Shown in pieces: positions 1 through 31,020 of a DNA stretch of 64,000 bases (positions within the stretch are counted from its first letter, which is position 1; each line of letters opens with the position of its first letter). The DNA is taken from assembly GCA_019925095.2 (NCBI GenBank), contig CM034405.1, positions 11,294,401 through 11,358,400 on the forward strand, given 5' to 3'. The DNA is from Dendrolimus kikuchii (lineage: Eukaryota > Arthropoda > Insecta > Lepidoptera > Lasiocampidae). The position numbers were made by a program, and so were the translations under genes. The notes under the pieces are model-generated. The model worked only from the letters and a program-made list of their open reading frames with translations, was not told where the DNA came from and made no database searches.

Positions 1-1079
1 GATATCACGAGATGCGTGTGATGTCAAGTCAAAATGTACTACTATTTTCTGTGGCCAAATACATATTAAAAAAGGTTAATAACAAGGTAAATAAGGAAAA
101 GCTATTCATAAGACTCCTTAGGTAATGCATCCATCTTGCTTAGTTTCAGTGTGTTGATGATAGTAATAGACAGTAGTAGTAAAAAGGCATTACCCAACGC
201 GTAGTGTCTTTGTGTGTTTCTGGACGACACTCTATGCCACGGGTCAATTGTAGAAAAACCTACATGAAACATGGAATTTTGGGATTTTTATTTTTTTATA
301 AAAACAGAACTAAAAATATAAACAATGAATTGACATTGCAAGCGATATTCTAGCTGTCTAACTTCAAAAATTGCCATGATATCAGGACGTCGCTTAGGTG
401 TTATTAATGTTCTCGGTACGCATCCTGTGACGAAACCTCCTGTTATGATACCTGGAAACTCTCCTCGAGGCATCGCGAGATATGATGATTTTGAGAGTGT
501 ACATGGTCCATTTGCCTCGTCTCCTTTTATCTCGCCTCGCCTCCATTACTCCCCATTCCAAGTCGGTTTTTTTGCGCGAGTCAAAGGGTCTCGCTTACCC
601 TCGCGAGATGACACGATTGCATCACTGTATATTCTTGCAATTTTCAGTATAGCGCAAGCTTTCTAACCGCACAGACTTTTGACACTTGGCTTGATCACTA
701 TGTGGAATATCGAAGTTGAGCTTAATTTTTTTGTATGGTCCATTTGAACGTAATTGTATTAATTGATAGCATACAGGGTAATAGCTGCTACCGTAATTTT
801 TAACGTGTCCATCTTCTCAACATTCGCAGCCCTTACAGAGCAAATGAGAATGTACAAGATCGCACTCGTCACTAACTCTCACGGGAGAGCCTTCAGTAAA
901 ACATGGCGAGGGCACTCGGGGAAGAGTGTACTTCCAAATCTTATCTCATTGCATTAAAGTTTGAAATTGTATAATAATATATAGTGGTCAGCATTTTTTC
1001 TTCCGTTAATACTTTTTTCATCTAGCCCTTACCCACCGAGTAACTTACGATAAGAAACTTCGTTCCGATATTCTATAAC
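1..1079. other. gene-free 5' stretch
   Basis: No supportable gene. The open frame at 376-666 (96 codons) has no recognisable domain. The segment at about 946-1065 is one copy of a dispersed repeat that recurs at 34603-34705 in the same orientation, with a shared core around a GTATAATAATATA stretch followed by a TCTAGCCC stretch. The rest is unremarkable AT-rich DNA. Confidence 0.5.
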
Positions 1080-1880
1080 TGAGTAAAAACATCTATTAAG
1101 CAACCATTTTAATAGTTTTCTTAGATGCTATTTGCCTTAATGGTCTTAATACATGCAGACATCTGTTTAATTTTTTACATATGTGATTTGTTTTTTTCCA
1201 GTTTATATGCATATCAATGACGATATCTAGTAAATTTATTGATTCCATTTGTTGTTTCTGTTATTTAGTTTATTTATAGTTTATATAAACAAATTTATAG
1301 TATTCTTATTTCATATCGTATATTCGTCTTATTTTAATTTATTTTAGTCTGCAGAATTATAAGTATTAATTTGTGTAATTTTTGTTCTTTCTATATTTCA
1401 TTTTAAGTCGTTATCATGTAACCGTTTTGTTATGTTACTAATTGTGTCATTATCCCGATCTTTAAGTAAATTCTGACTACATTTACGGTTACTGTAGTGT
1501 CATCAGCATATGATATACATTTCTGCGAAGTTGAATTTGGCTGATCATTTGGGTATAATAGGAATAGTAAAGTACCGAGAATGGTGCCTTGCGGAACACC
1601 GGATCAACATAGCCTATAGGCTGATCTAGAAACAGTCTAAAACCATAAATTTATCGTTAGAAGGCTTAGAAATTTCAGTACATTGATTACGATTTTGAAG
1701 ATAGTTTGAAATATATCTATTAACTGTTGCCTTTATCCCATGACACTAAAGATTATTCAATAGTTTTTGTTAATTTACTAAGTCAAACGCTTTGCACATA
1801 TCCAAGACTATCTATGCAATAACGTTTTAAGAGAATTTATTAAAAATTGAAGCATGTTAGTGGCGTTGAATTTTCTTTTT
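1080..1880 (-). pseudogene. degraded non-LTR retrotransposon RT (LINE fragment)
   Basis: Reading the minus strand across several frames gives recognisable pieces of a LINE reverse transcriptase in the right order. Motif A-like DMCKAFDLVN is near 1790, then GIKATVNRYISNYLQNRNQ near 1690-1740, then motif B-like VPQGTILGTLLFLLY near 1560-1600, motif C SYADDT near 1510, and the thumb segment LDIVIDMHINWKK with KKLNRCLHVLRPLRQ near 1130-1230. Many stops and frameshifts show it is dead. The motif style fits the CR1/jockey-like clades; I cannot choose among them. Confidence 0.75.
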
Positions 1881-1942
1881 GGGATCCATATTGTTTAGCT
1901 ACTAAGAAACGTTATATAATTAGTAATCTAGTTGTACATCGT

Positions 1943-2120
1943 ACATACATACATACATACATACATAACTTCACGCCAGTTCCCTCGCGGGGTAGGCACG
2001 AACAACAGAGTGCCATTTAGGCTTATTCTTACACACCTCACTTGCCTCTTTGACATTCATAACTCTTGTCATGCAAGCTCGTCTGTTCTTAAGGCTCCTG
2101 ACATCACCGTTGTACATCGT
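1943..2120 (-). repeat. dispersed retroelement 3' end with (CATA)n tail
   Basis: A tetranucleotide run of CATA units (1943-1968 on the plus strand) is joined directly to a GC-richer segment containing CCCTCGCGGGGTAGGC. From general familiarity with lepidopteran genomes, a CCCTTGCGGGGTAGGC-type segment ending in TATG repeats is a common retroposon 3' end. Here it reads in the minus direction, with the tetranucleotide tail at the low-coordinate side. Confidence 0.5.
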
Positions 2121-3168
2121 CTTTTAAAATATCTTTAAGATTATTGGAATTAGAGTAAATTGGTCATTTTTGTTATGTCATCTTTCTTAGGCATTGGGTC
2201 TAATATTGAAAATTTAAATTTAGCAGTGAAATAATCATGTTCAAATGTTTTGTAAATTATATAGCTATGTACTGTTCGAATATTTGATGCAATAACCTTA
2301 AGAATTTGTATACTAATGAATATAATAATACCCACCAGTCCGGTGCCTCAGGTGACGTGTTAGTATATGTTTCCACCTTAATGGATGTTTGATGATTAAA
2401 ATTAAAATCATTTTAAGCCGTTTTCACGCACGGTGTACAGCATTAGTTCCTTTAAAAACATTTTCATAGGCGTTTAAAGCATTTCAGAAAAATACACCAG
2501 TAAAATAAATTTTCTAAAGAATTTGTACAAGTACTATTTTACTTTTAAAATCATTTTCTTTTTTTGCATATTTAAAATTTCCGCTATTTGTATGGTTTGA
2601 AAACCCCGAATTTGAAGCGTTGTTGTGAATCCAATATGGCGATATTTGATGTTGTACTATTTTGAAGGTACGTCAATTTGACGATTCTATAATGTTATAT
2701 CCGGTAAATATTGTTCAATGTGAGATTTTTCAACTCGCTGAAAAGAGATGTGGTGATAATTGATTCATAACACAAGTTGTAGAGAGTAAGAAAAGCCTTA
2801 CAAATTGTATTGTTTTGTTTGTGATTTTTGATAATTTTAATGATTATTCCATTGTTAGTTATAAATTGTAAGTTTTGTATGGACGGGGAAGCAGAAACCT
2901 GTGGATATTGTTGCTCTTGCGGATATCTTTGATTCGTCTACTCATAGTTAGATACCTTTCATTTAGAACCATGAACAAGATGGAATGTAATTACGGTAAT
3001 TACAATCGCAACATTACTTATTTTATCTTTTATTGTGATTGTTTCAGAAGTGCACATGTTTTTATACAAATGGGACTTAAATAAACTTTTGAAAGGCTGC
3101 AATAGTGTAGCGCTATAATTATTGAATAATTATTTGATTGTACAGTGGTATTAAGAGCTCTGACTATC
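2121..3168 (+). promoter_or_regulatory. probable 5' region and non-coding first exon of PP4R3
   Basis: This kilobase before the PP4R3 start codon has no coding content. A strong splice-donor match (TTTTGAAG followed by GTACGT) ends at 2667. An acceptor-like TTTGATTGTACAG ends at 3145, just before the coding start, so a non-coding first exon ending near 2667 is plausible. This is inferred from splice motifs only; no TATA box or initiator was recognised. Confidence 0.3.
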
Positions 3169-20665
<17,497 letters not shown>

Positions 20666-23600
20666 TGCTACTCCGCCCCTCCCCCTCTCTCACCCCCCTC
20701 TCCCTCAAGGAATATAAGGAGCTCCGCCTCGCCTCGCCGCGCTGTCGCTCCCAGTGAACCAAGGATGCATGACCTCGAGCTGGATAAAGTAAGCAATTAG
20801 ACCTAGCTATATGGATATTTTGGACCGTCAACGCTGATCAACGATCTAAAAGTCAAAGTGGCAACAGAAAGAAGTAAATATTTTTACATTGTGTAAACAG
20901 ACTATTATACATTTTTAATGCAATATGCAAGGAATAGGATTGTTGTTTTGTTACTATTTTCAATTCATAAAATTATTACAACTCAACTGTTCTCTTGATA
21001 TACCTAGTTGTTGCAAATTCGCGAAAATAAAAATTGGCTTTAGATGCAACCGAGGGTGAAGAGTGCACTTACATTTATTCATAATCATACACTTAAGAGA
21101 CCGAGATGAATATCGGGCATCAGTGAGAGGTTGAATGGCGGCCAGTTGTAATTTTACTGCCCCATACTTCCCACTCATACAAACTTCATGTTGTTTAAAA
21201 TGTTTTACTTTGACAAATGTATAATTATAGATTTTAAACTCTCATATGTGGTACAGACCTTTTATTTACAGTTAATACTTTTTAAATTGTATATTGGCGC
21301 ATGGTTTTTGCGAAATATTCGTTCAGATATTATTGCTGGGTATCAATGCATATAAAATTAGAAATAAAATATATTCAACATAAAAGCGAATTCTGTGTAA
21401 GGAACACCATTTGATTGAAATTATTTTCTAAGCACTAGCTTGTGATAAACAATATTGAATAGCAAATATAAGATTCATCCGGCCTTGTCATAATAAGAAG
21501 GTAATTCCAAACTGCTTAAAGTGGATCATTACGAGTCTTTAAACCCAGAGTACTGTACTTATGGAAAGCATGATCAATATCTGCAATGATATGAAATTTC
21601 TAGCAAAAGATATGTCAACGGGACATTGTATACAAAGTTGATTTTCATTCAGAGGTGTACAATGGTAGCTACAGTTGTTCTATTTGAATAAAAGCGCTAC
21701 TCTCTATGATGTGTGTTGGCTGTGATATGTATTATTGAATGACTAGATAGATAAAATTTTAAATAGCTGTATTATGTATAATGGCGATATTTCGAAGAGT
21801 TCCAAACAAGTCTGTATGTCTGACTATACTAATAAAATAACAAATAGGTAGAAAATGTAGAATTAAAAAGTAAATGAATGTAAACTTTGACCTTTACCTG
21901 TTTTTGTATAATAATTTTCTGAAAACTCAAAAGTATTTTCATGGGAAAAAGGTGTTGAACTGTTCAGTTTTATTTTCAAAAATATATAATTTTGTTTAAA
22001 AACGAAAGATAGTTTTATAATACTACTTTGTAATACTACTTTGCAACAAGAAAAGGTGTGTTTATATGGAAAATCTATGAATTGTTTAGTGAAATTTAAT
22101 GACATTCCTTGCATTAATAAATGCCTTTATTAATGCCTTTGCCTGTTCAATTACAATTATACATATTTTTAATAAAAATAAATTATGTATATAAATTGAC
22201 ATTTGTATTCTGGGGGTCAATATGGTGGGCAAGGCCAAACTTGTCTCTAAAATACTTGATGTGCTAAACCGGTTCCAGCAGTGTTCTTCAGCCTGCGGCA
22301 ATGACTTAAACTTTACAAAGCACAAATCAGGCCCTATTTACTTGACTATTTACCAGACTAACCCTAGACTCTATCAGGCCATTCAATTAACATAATATTG
22401 TTATCGAAGTTGCTGTATAATGTTACTTTTCCAATGGTATGATCAGTTTGCGGACCAAATTTAAAAAAAAATCTACAATGTCAGTCACTTCAACCTAATA
22501 TTGTTTTCAATTAAGCATAATTCTAAAATATATAAGAGCGAATGTGTGCTTTCGGCTTGCAAATCCACACCAACACATGTCGATAGACAGTATTACAATG
22601 GAGGTGAAAAATATTGAATAAGATCATGTTGGTTGTAAATAAAATATGAAAACACTGAAGTGTTTCGCTTTATTAGTTAGTGTATGAAATTCTTCAAACA
22701 TGTAGTGTAATTATAACAGATGGCGTCAGAATGTAGAAGAAAATATTGGGTACGATGTATATTTAATATGAACTAATTTAAATGGTTAAGGTTACTTTGT
22801 TCAATAGTAACCCTAAAAAAGTACAAAGAAATTGTGAGTGGGAATTAAATTTTTTAATATATAGGAAATAAAAAAACACCATGATTGCGTGAACGTGTAA
22901 AAATGTATTTAGGGAAAATCTTAGTTTATGACTCACAAGACCAATCTTGTATGAATCTTTAAAGTCTTCCTGCCGTACTCAGACAGCTCAAAAGACAATT
23001 AACTCAAAGATAAATTAATAAATATTATTCGCCACCTTGCTTTAATAACATGTTAAGTCCGACAAGACATTTTTTTTAAATTTGATAATGAGCATTTCCG
23101 ATTTTATTTTTCTAAAAAACGTAGATACCTTTTACATTGTAGATTAACAGAAAAAAAGTTAATTGTTTCGAAACAATTATTATTTTTAAATGTTTAAGAA
23201 GGCTCTCTTCTAAAACTTCAATTTTCATGGTAACATATTATTGAATCATAGAGGCATATTATTGTATATAGCAGTTCTTCGGATTTATTAGTTGATGAAA
23301 ATTTTTAATGAAAACATAGTTGTATTGTATTGTATTTAGTACATGTAAGCCGCGCGCAGGTTTGCCGACGAGCACCCGTCCAAACTTTAACGAGTTTTTA
23401 GTACTAATTAGAAGTTCGCGGGTCGCGGTCCTTGGAAGCCGGAGGGGCGGCTTTTTTAAATATTTTTAATGCTATTAATATTTACTATTTTTATAACCTC
23501 ACATTTATCATCTACCACTTTGAAAACAACCTAATCGATTGTTTCGAACTAGTAGCATCCTCTTTGTAAACAACAACGCACTGCTTTACCGACGCTCAGA

Positions 23601-25014
23601 AAAGATTTAAAGTCAGCGTAAATGAATGTACAAAAATGTTTATTTTAGAGAAATTGGCGTCATTTTAACTTTAAATAAATAAATAAATTAAATATTCCTT
23701 ACTTAGATACTAACTGAAATGCAGTACAAGGTTAAATAAATGGATATAAGAAAATCATTAGCCATTGTTTTAGATAATTGACCATTATCAGACTCTGAGT
23801 GCGGCATTTAGACCCGATTTTTAAAACAATACTCACTCGCAAACTGATGCTTAAAATTATGACAGCTAAAATTAGAATTTCAAGCAGCCCTTTGTTGCTA
23901 TTATTTCAAAAACAAAATCTCATTTGAAAGGATTATTACCTCGAGTGTCATTTTGTGTTTGACTGCTGTTTTACAATTCGATTTAAAACTGTGCTGTGGA
24001 ATTGCTACTCATTAGAATTTTATTTTATCACAAACAATAATTCACAATTGAAGTAATTACGCGTAATAAGCATGTCTGTTGCCTGAGATCTATTAATTTT
24101 ATTTTTGTACTGTTCGATATTTAGATGTTATATTATATATACATGATATATTTAGTATACTTTAATTTTTCAGTCAATAATAAAAACATCTTATTTCTTT
24201 AATTGTCCAAAAGTTAAATCTATTTCTGACATATAGTTCACACCAGACTTTGGCTTCTCCTTTGGCCCCATATTGCTAAGTGCTTTTATACATTAGATAC
24301 GGAATATACTACACTTTTGTGAACTATTCGCTGGAAAGTTAATATACATTTTTGAGTAAGTGCTCGAGATAAAACAAGTTTCCACGAAGCTTCGAGAGTA
24401 TCTTCTCAAAAATGTCTATCAGCTCTCGGGCTGTATTTGCAAATGTGCGATGACTTGATTTATTAATTAAAATTGTAGTGTGATTAGATTGATAAAACAT
24501 TAGTTTGAAAAATGTGTTATACAAAATTAAATAGCGTGGAATTATATTCAACTTTTGGAAATCATCGGAAATATAATATTATTATGTAGGAGTGTAACTT
24601 ATATAAATTATTTGCACGACATTTCGCATTCCTTCACATTGAGCTTCTGTAAAATTTACTTTTTGACTAGGTTCACTTCAACACGACTCATAACCGTCAG
24701 CATGCTATTGGACACCAGACACAAGCGCGGTTCAATGTTTTCTTTCAAACACGAAATTTCAACCGTTACTAGTCGAGCTTACAACCGGTGTTGCAATTCA
24801 GTAACTTTACATGAAACATGACTGTGTAAATACCAAAATATTCGGTACTTTCTAAAAATTTTCATAGTCCTGACTCCGTTTATCACTCATAGTCCGGACT
24901 ATGTAACAACTTTATAAAGTATCGGGTGGTTTGTTTTATAGGTAGATGTTATTTCCAAGACACTTCGGACCAAGTTCAATCTGAGTTAATAGCGTAAATT
25001 GGTTTGGATACTTG
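20666..25014. other. PP4R3 3' UTR and intergenic DNA
   Basis: The stretch after the PP4R3 stop includes AATAAA hexamers at 21026-21031 and 21363-21368, either of which could serve polyadenylation. Beyond that no gene or clear element is seen up to 25 kb. A short GC-rich island at 23341-23455 (with GCGGGTCGCGG) is the only compositional outlier, and I cannot assign it. Open frames here (for example 21863-22325 and 24339-24821) have no recognisable domain. Confidence 0.5.
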
Positions 25015-25260
25015 TAATTGTTCGTCTAGAAATCAAACGCATGCGCACTAGTTTCGTCATGCTTCCCTAGACTGTAGAATAATCAATTTAAATGTGACAA
25101 AACAATCTAGAGTTAATAGCACAAACTAGGTCAATTTCTTTTAATAGTATGACTGGGAGTCAGACGCAGGCGCAGTAGTTTTGCTACACTTCGCTAGAAG
25201 TGTAGAATAAATAATTTGATAATTCAAATTATTTATTCTATACTAGAGAACCGTCAAGAA
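25015..25260. repeat. two diverged tandem units of about 110 bp, plus a hairpin
   Basis: Two consecutive units begin with GAGTTAATAGC, pass through an ACGCATGCGCA/ACGCAGGCGCA box and end in a TAGAATAA stretch. The second ends in a perfect 16-bp stem palindrome at 25204-25239 (AGAATAAATAATTTGA, four-base loop, complement). A further ACGCATGCGCA box is at about 25524. Function unknown. Confidence 0.5.
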
Positions 25261-25865
25261 ACGAAATCAATTTTCCTAATTCTCTTTTTTACCGAACATA
25301 CTGATTTTCACATTTAAGTATATACGAGTATGAATTATATACGTAAATTGTTTTGATTTGTTTCTTTTTGCTGATAGATCGGTCACTAAGTAATTATACG
25401 ACATAGCAAGAAAATGTGTATTATAAATTAAAAATGTAGGCCTGGCAACACTAGTAACTGTCATAGTTTTGTGGCATAACAATGCAGTATTTTCATGCTG
25501 ACTTTTTCATCCTTAAATGTTAACGCATGCGCAGAATAAGATTGAATTGTTAGTGATAGTTCCTGATTGTTGTGTTGAAATAAACAAACACAAATAACAT
25601 TTGTGTAGTGAAATTATTGTTTTATATAGAATGAATTATTTTTCATGGAAAATCTTACAGAAGCTCGAGCTTTGTTGAGAGTAGAGAATAATTTTCTCTG
25701 TTTATTTTGTTTAGATGAAATAACTGAATCATTTTGCGTAATCTGGATCTTGACTTGAACAAGAATGTGAGAAACGACATTAAAATATGTAATTGGCAGC
25801 TATAGGTTATTAACTCATTACTCCATGTAATATAAAAAGATATGCATCACGTATAGGATTGATTT

Positions 25866-26790
25866 TTTTTTTTTTTTTTTTATTGCAGGAGTTCAGCAGA
25901 CAGGCAGACGGCCCACTTAATGGAAAGCGGTTACCATCGCCTATGGACATTTGCAACACCAAAGGTGCTACAAATGCGCTGCTGCTCTCTTATGGGAAAT
26001 TGGAACCTGGTCGCTAATGCCGGAACACAACACAAGGTTGTTATGGCGGCATACTCTAAACCAGGGGTGGTCGCCATCCAGTCGGGAAAATACCCTACCA
26101 CCTGGCTGTGGGTTGTTTTCGTCGCCTCTTACGACAGGCCGCCCGGCCGCAGGAAACTGTATTCTTTCTCCGTTCCTGCACGGATAATTAACAGTCGATC
26201 ATCGTCATCATCCGAGCGTTAAATCCCGGTTGCGTTCGGAGCGATCACTTCGACGTCCAGGATCCGCTTTCCTACTTTGTCTTCTCCACTTCGCGCGATC
26301 TTCGGTATCCCTTCTATTGAGACCATTGGTACGCATGTCATTCCTCACAACGTCAAGCCAGCATTTCTTGGGCCTCCTACCCCTTCGACCGGGATCTGGC
26401 GGAGGCGGCATGGCTAGACATTTGTTCTCCACGTAATTAGCCGGTTTCCGTAAAACGTGGCTGTACCAGCATAAGCCACTCTTCTGCAGTTGGTCTTGTT
26501 ATGTCACGGACGTGAAGACTGCCGCGGATGCGAGAGTTCCTTACGCGATCCTTCCGCGTGACTCCACACATCCACCGAAGTATATTCATTTCCGTGACAC
26601 GCAGCTCCTGCTTGTGTCGCTCAAGTACAGGCCACGCTTCACTGCCATATAAAAGAACAGGTCTAATAATGGATTTGTAGACCTGTCTTTTTAACTTAAC
26701 CGGCATTTTGGGGTCGCAAATGACACCTGTCACCTCACGCCACTTGGCCCAAGCTGCAAGCCTTGACATCGTGATCGATGTCCCCGGATT
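25866..26790 (-). mobile_element. RTE-type LINE, 5'-truncated, 3' UTR and poly(A) intact
   Basis: In minus orientation the first part (26769-26440) encodes the RT C-terminal connection (LKRQVYKSIIRPVLLYGSEA, WMCGVTRKDRVRNSRIRG). After a one-base frame change near 26470 it continues with CWYSHVLRKPANYVENKCL and GRRGRRPKKCWLDVVRNDM and ends at about 26211. The 3' UTR (26210-25887) finishes with CTGCTGAACTCCTGCAAT and a poly(A) tail, seen as a T-run at 25866-25884. The combination fits the RTE clade. The same 3' UTR recurs at 48040-48330, 52265-52385 and 61081-61150. Confidence 0.8.
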
Positions 26791-29700
26791 AATTTAACAG
26801 TCGATATGGATAGTTAATCTGTATTACTGAACTTTTGATAGCCAAAAAATATTGTTTTTCTCATGCGTGCTATTTGCAATAGTATTAGGAAGTATTCAAA
26901 CTTAGGAACCATTGAAGTAGCAATGTTGCTATTGAAAATGAATTGAAACAAATGCTTTATAATCGATTAAATGATTATTTAACTTTTAATTTAGATGTGC
27001 AGATGTGGTCATTGCGCGTATTTCCTTGCCATAATTTCCGGAAATATTGCCCTGCCGCGAACAAATAACTGGATTGCAGAGTATCCTTCATACGGGCAGA
27101 GCCGAAGCTCGAGGCCTAGATCGATATATTTTATCCGCTGGTTTGAATAACTGGCTAATCCATTTGACAATCGTTCTGCGGTTATTGTTTTCACAACCGC
27201 AACCATTCGCCTTCGGTAAGGTATTCGACCTCATTTCCTTGAGCTGCCACGCTGAACTACGTAGCAGTTATGGAACTAGAATTGAAGGGAACTTCTGCGT
27301 AGGTTTTCCCTTTGCCATAACGTAGGGTTATTCAAGAAGGGCATCATACATTTTGTTTATCAGGGTGGTAAAGCGTTGGCAACGCCCATGGTTGCAAACA
27401 ACGATAGGCGGCGAACACGAATTTCCGTTAGGCGGGCCATCTCTGGGGAAGTTAGCTTCTTTACGTTGCTGAATATCAGAAGGCTGTCTGATGTATTCAA
27501 GTTCCGTTCAGTAGAATAACCATTCTGCTGCAATCAAATGTAAAATGAAGAACTGTGTACTGTTTGCTGTATATGGAAGTAGTATTGCACAGTGTTATTT
27601 AATATTACACATAGTTTCATTTTCTTGTTTTCATATAATAGTACATTATGGTACTAGTGTGTAACATTGGTGATTACCGCCGAGGCGCCATTGAGACTCG
27701 AGCCGTAGGCGAGGGTCTTAAGAGAGCCGAGGACGGTAATCATCAATACACACGTGTATCATACGACGTTTTTCAACACACTTGTGAATAAAATAACAAC
27801 AAAAACTCATTTTATTTAGTAGATAAAAAAAGTTATATATGAGTGAAAGTTTTATTTGTTAAACACGTACGAGTTAAAATTATCTATTTAAATAAGAAGT
27901 TGCATGAAATGAGCAAGCAATAGGAACATTAATTTATTTGTTCTATAGAACACGATCTTATTTTTTTGAATAAAAACTTTTTTCAGAACAAAGCAACTCA
28001 ACCAATAAAATTAAAAAAAAATCTATGTCTATGTTTTTTACTCACAGTTTGATAATGGGTGTCATTCTGTGCCTAATTGCGGTGACCATAGAGCCACTTT
28101 ATGAGCAAGTGTGTTGAAAATATATGTTATCCACCAAGCTAGAATGTCATTGTTCATATTCACTTTGAGTTGGGATCCAGATTTAAAAATAAACCGAAAG
28201 TAACTGTGCACCTGAACTCAATTACTTCCCATTACGTGTTTGTTGTTACTAAATTAAATGATCCCTTATCTTAATTATTTACAAATTTCATTAAATTGTG
28301 TACTGCATTATAGTTATATTCAATTTAATTATTAGAAGATAATTTCTGCCGGACTCCGTTGTCTTAGCCCATCACTAAACTAGGAAATGAGCGTGTGTAT
28401 ACGTTATTATTGTACTGGTGACTCGATAAAAATCTGGGCGTAATTGATAAATTGGGGAATGGGGTTAAGACTATATGGATGCACAGTTACATTAGCTGAG
28501 AGATACTGCATCTGTAGTGGAACACTTATAGGACAATAGATGGCGCTGTGCAATAATTGAGATCACAAACGTTTCCCGAAACATACAAAACCTATATATA
28601 AATCAACTATAACAGCTCCCACGGAGTCGGGAAGCCCCCAAAGTCCGGTATCAGCTGGGTCCAGCTCCAAAAAAAAAAAAAACAAAAATGGGCCTAGGCC
28701 TGCGAGGAACAACATTAGCCTCGCTGGAAGATCTTTCTTTGAGACGGAGGAGCATTCTATCCCGCTCCTTCACCCTATAGGGGCATCCCCAACACATCTT
28801 TATCTGTTCTGTACCATTTTAAGTCTATCCCATAATATTTTTTACCGACATGTTAGTACGGGCGGAAAGATTCCGGTTTATTCGCAAGGATATATAAATA
28901 TAGCCTGTCGCATCAGTACATTAACAGATGTTGAAAAAAAGCCTAGGACTCTTTGCATGTCATTACAACCGTGCTGACAACTTATATCTCGTTTACTTTC
29001 TCTCAAATCGTTTACACTTAGATTGCGAAGGATGCGTAGCACCCGAGCGTAGAGACCTACCTTACACATATCGATATGTATAACTCAGTATAATATTTAT
29101 AATCTGATAGTTTTTAAAATTACTTAGGTCATCTCAACTCAATCATTGAAAAAAATAGCCTATTAAAATTCAAGGACTTACTACTAGCAAGGGAGGCGTA
29201 GGCTGATTTTGGGACCCCGGTGCCCAATATGGTTTATGACTGCTCTGACCGTGACTATAATGAACGGAGCCCGGGCTGGGTATAAAGTTGGTCATACGTA
29301 ATACGCTAAGCTGTGATTAATGACAACATTTCTGATGGTTTTTATGAATTTATAAGGTTTGTGATCTTATAAATATCCTTTAAATCATCGGTCGTTACAA
29401 AGCCTTCATGTCCATTTCATAGAATCATATTAGCTTGATCGTGAAATTAATTAAATTATAACTAAGCATGTGTAATTATCATTTGGTTTATATTATCTTT
29501 CGTCATATAACATAAACATTGTTTAAATTCATGAAATGGATTGTGGATGTATTTGGAAATTGTGAAAGCTTAACTGTTGAAATGAGACAAGCATGTTATT
29601 CTAAATTGTATATTACGTGGTGTTATCAGTATTAAATTCTATACTTTCAACAAATTAACTTCTATTTGCTTACGATTTTTTTTTCTTAGCTTTTTATTGT

Positions 29701-30779
29701 AATTGAAACAAGTAATGTGTATGTGATAAAAGTATCTGATTAAGAACCATTTTTAGTTTACTGTAAATCATTAGTTGTATCGTTGGATGTTTGTAAATAA
29801 TATTAGATTTTGTAAAATACATTGCTTTCGTGAACACATAACTTATTGTAATGAACGGAAAAGTAGGGCTGATTTACCTAAAATTGGTCAGTTGTTTTCG
29901 AAGACAGTATAATAACTTTAATTGCGGCTATAAATGAATACGGTAAATTAAAAATACTAATTCAATGAATTAATTTTTGTTGCTTTTAAGCACTATGTAA
30001 TATAAAATAAAAAATATCAGCCCATAAATGTCCCAGTGTTGGGCTCGGGACTCCCAATATATGGGGAGGGGATTATTCAACGTCTAATTTTAGGTAAATA
30101 AAGCCCCTTTTCCGTAAATTGCTTATTAATTACTGGCGCAATTACTTGTCGCCAAATATTACGTATTGAATGGAAGCTTCCAATCAAATGCTTGAAAAGG
30201 TTATTATATAATTGTAACACTGATCTCATGTCGGTTTTGTAAATGAACAATGTATGGATTATTAATTAAAAATTAATTCAAAAAGGACCGTCCCTTGCGG
30301 ATTGTGCGTTTATCGCTTCGCTGGATTTATTCTGGTATGGGCGTTACTAAAAGCTCAAGTCTAATTCTTCATTTGTTACCCATAATACAAACGTAACTTG
30401 CTAAGTTTTGGCAAAACATTGCATTTGACTGTCTGCCCAGTTTTATTATAAAAATAGAATAAACTTAGTTTGGATATATCGCACCCTTAAAATTATATAC
30501 AGACCTAAATCTAAATTTTGAGTTATTGGATTTAAATATATATTGAATAAAAATAAATTGTACTAAATTGAATAACTTCATATTGTAAATTAGGTCTCTG
30601 TAATTCTAAGGGTGCGATATGTACTTTTCTCTGCTTTACATACGTAACTTTAAATCGGAAGATAAAATTTCATACAACATTCTGACTTTAACACCGATAA
30701 AATTAGTTTGTTTCCAAAATTGCAATGTCTCTTGAGTTACACAGTACATTAGAGGCGTAGGGTTGTATATATAATAATA
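26791..30779. other. intergenic DNA with unassigned repeat remnants
   Basis: No supportable gene. The GC-richer block at 27000-27510 includes GGGCATCATACATTTTG and probably comes from a retroelement. At 27671-27742 TGATTACC...GGTAATCA flanks a GC-rich core, and a 15-bp inverted pair (27770-27784 and 28106-28120) bounds a possible 350-bp MITE. At 28620-28800 an A-run of about 14 is followed by CCTGCGAGGAACAACATTAG, suggesting two joined retroposon pieces. A lone MITE arm is at 30017-30056. The open frames at 27047-27325 and 28878-29069 fall in these remnants. Confidence 0.4.
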
Positions 30780-31020
30780 CTAGCTGTGGCCGCGATACGT
30801 CGTTCGCGTGGAATTTGCTTTCAAAACCCTCCGATTTTGAAACATTCTTCATTGGTGCTCCGCTCCTATTTGTCTTAGCGTGATGATATATAGCCTATAG
30901 CCTTCCTCGATAAATGTACTATTCAACGCTGAAAGAATTTTCAAATCAGACCAGCGGTTCCTGAGATTAGCGCGTTTAAACAAACAAACAAACTCTTCAG
31001 CTTTATAATATTAGTATAGA
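30780..31020 (-). mobile_element. non-autonomous Helitron B, short complete copy
   Basis: On the minus strand it starts TCTATACTAATATTATAAAG (5' end 31020) and ends with CTAG (30780). The flanking bases are A before the start and T after the end, as expected for Helitrons. The interior carries the family's ACGCGCTAATCTCAGGAACC block and the GAGCGGAGCACCAATGAAG block. At 241 bp it is the cleanest full-length B copy in the window and serves as the reference for the nested copies near 38.5-40.2 kb. Confidence 0.85.

Noticed and set aside
376..666. 96-codon frame MISGRRLGVINVLGTHPVTK...
   Set aside because: No domain, no splice or promoter support, and no homologous neighbour; left as unassigned.
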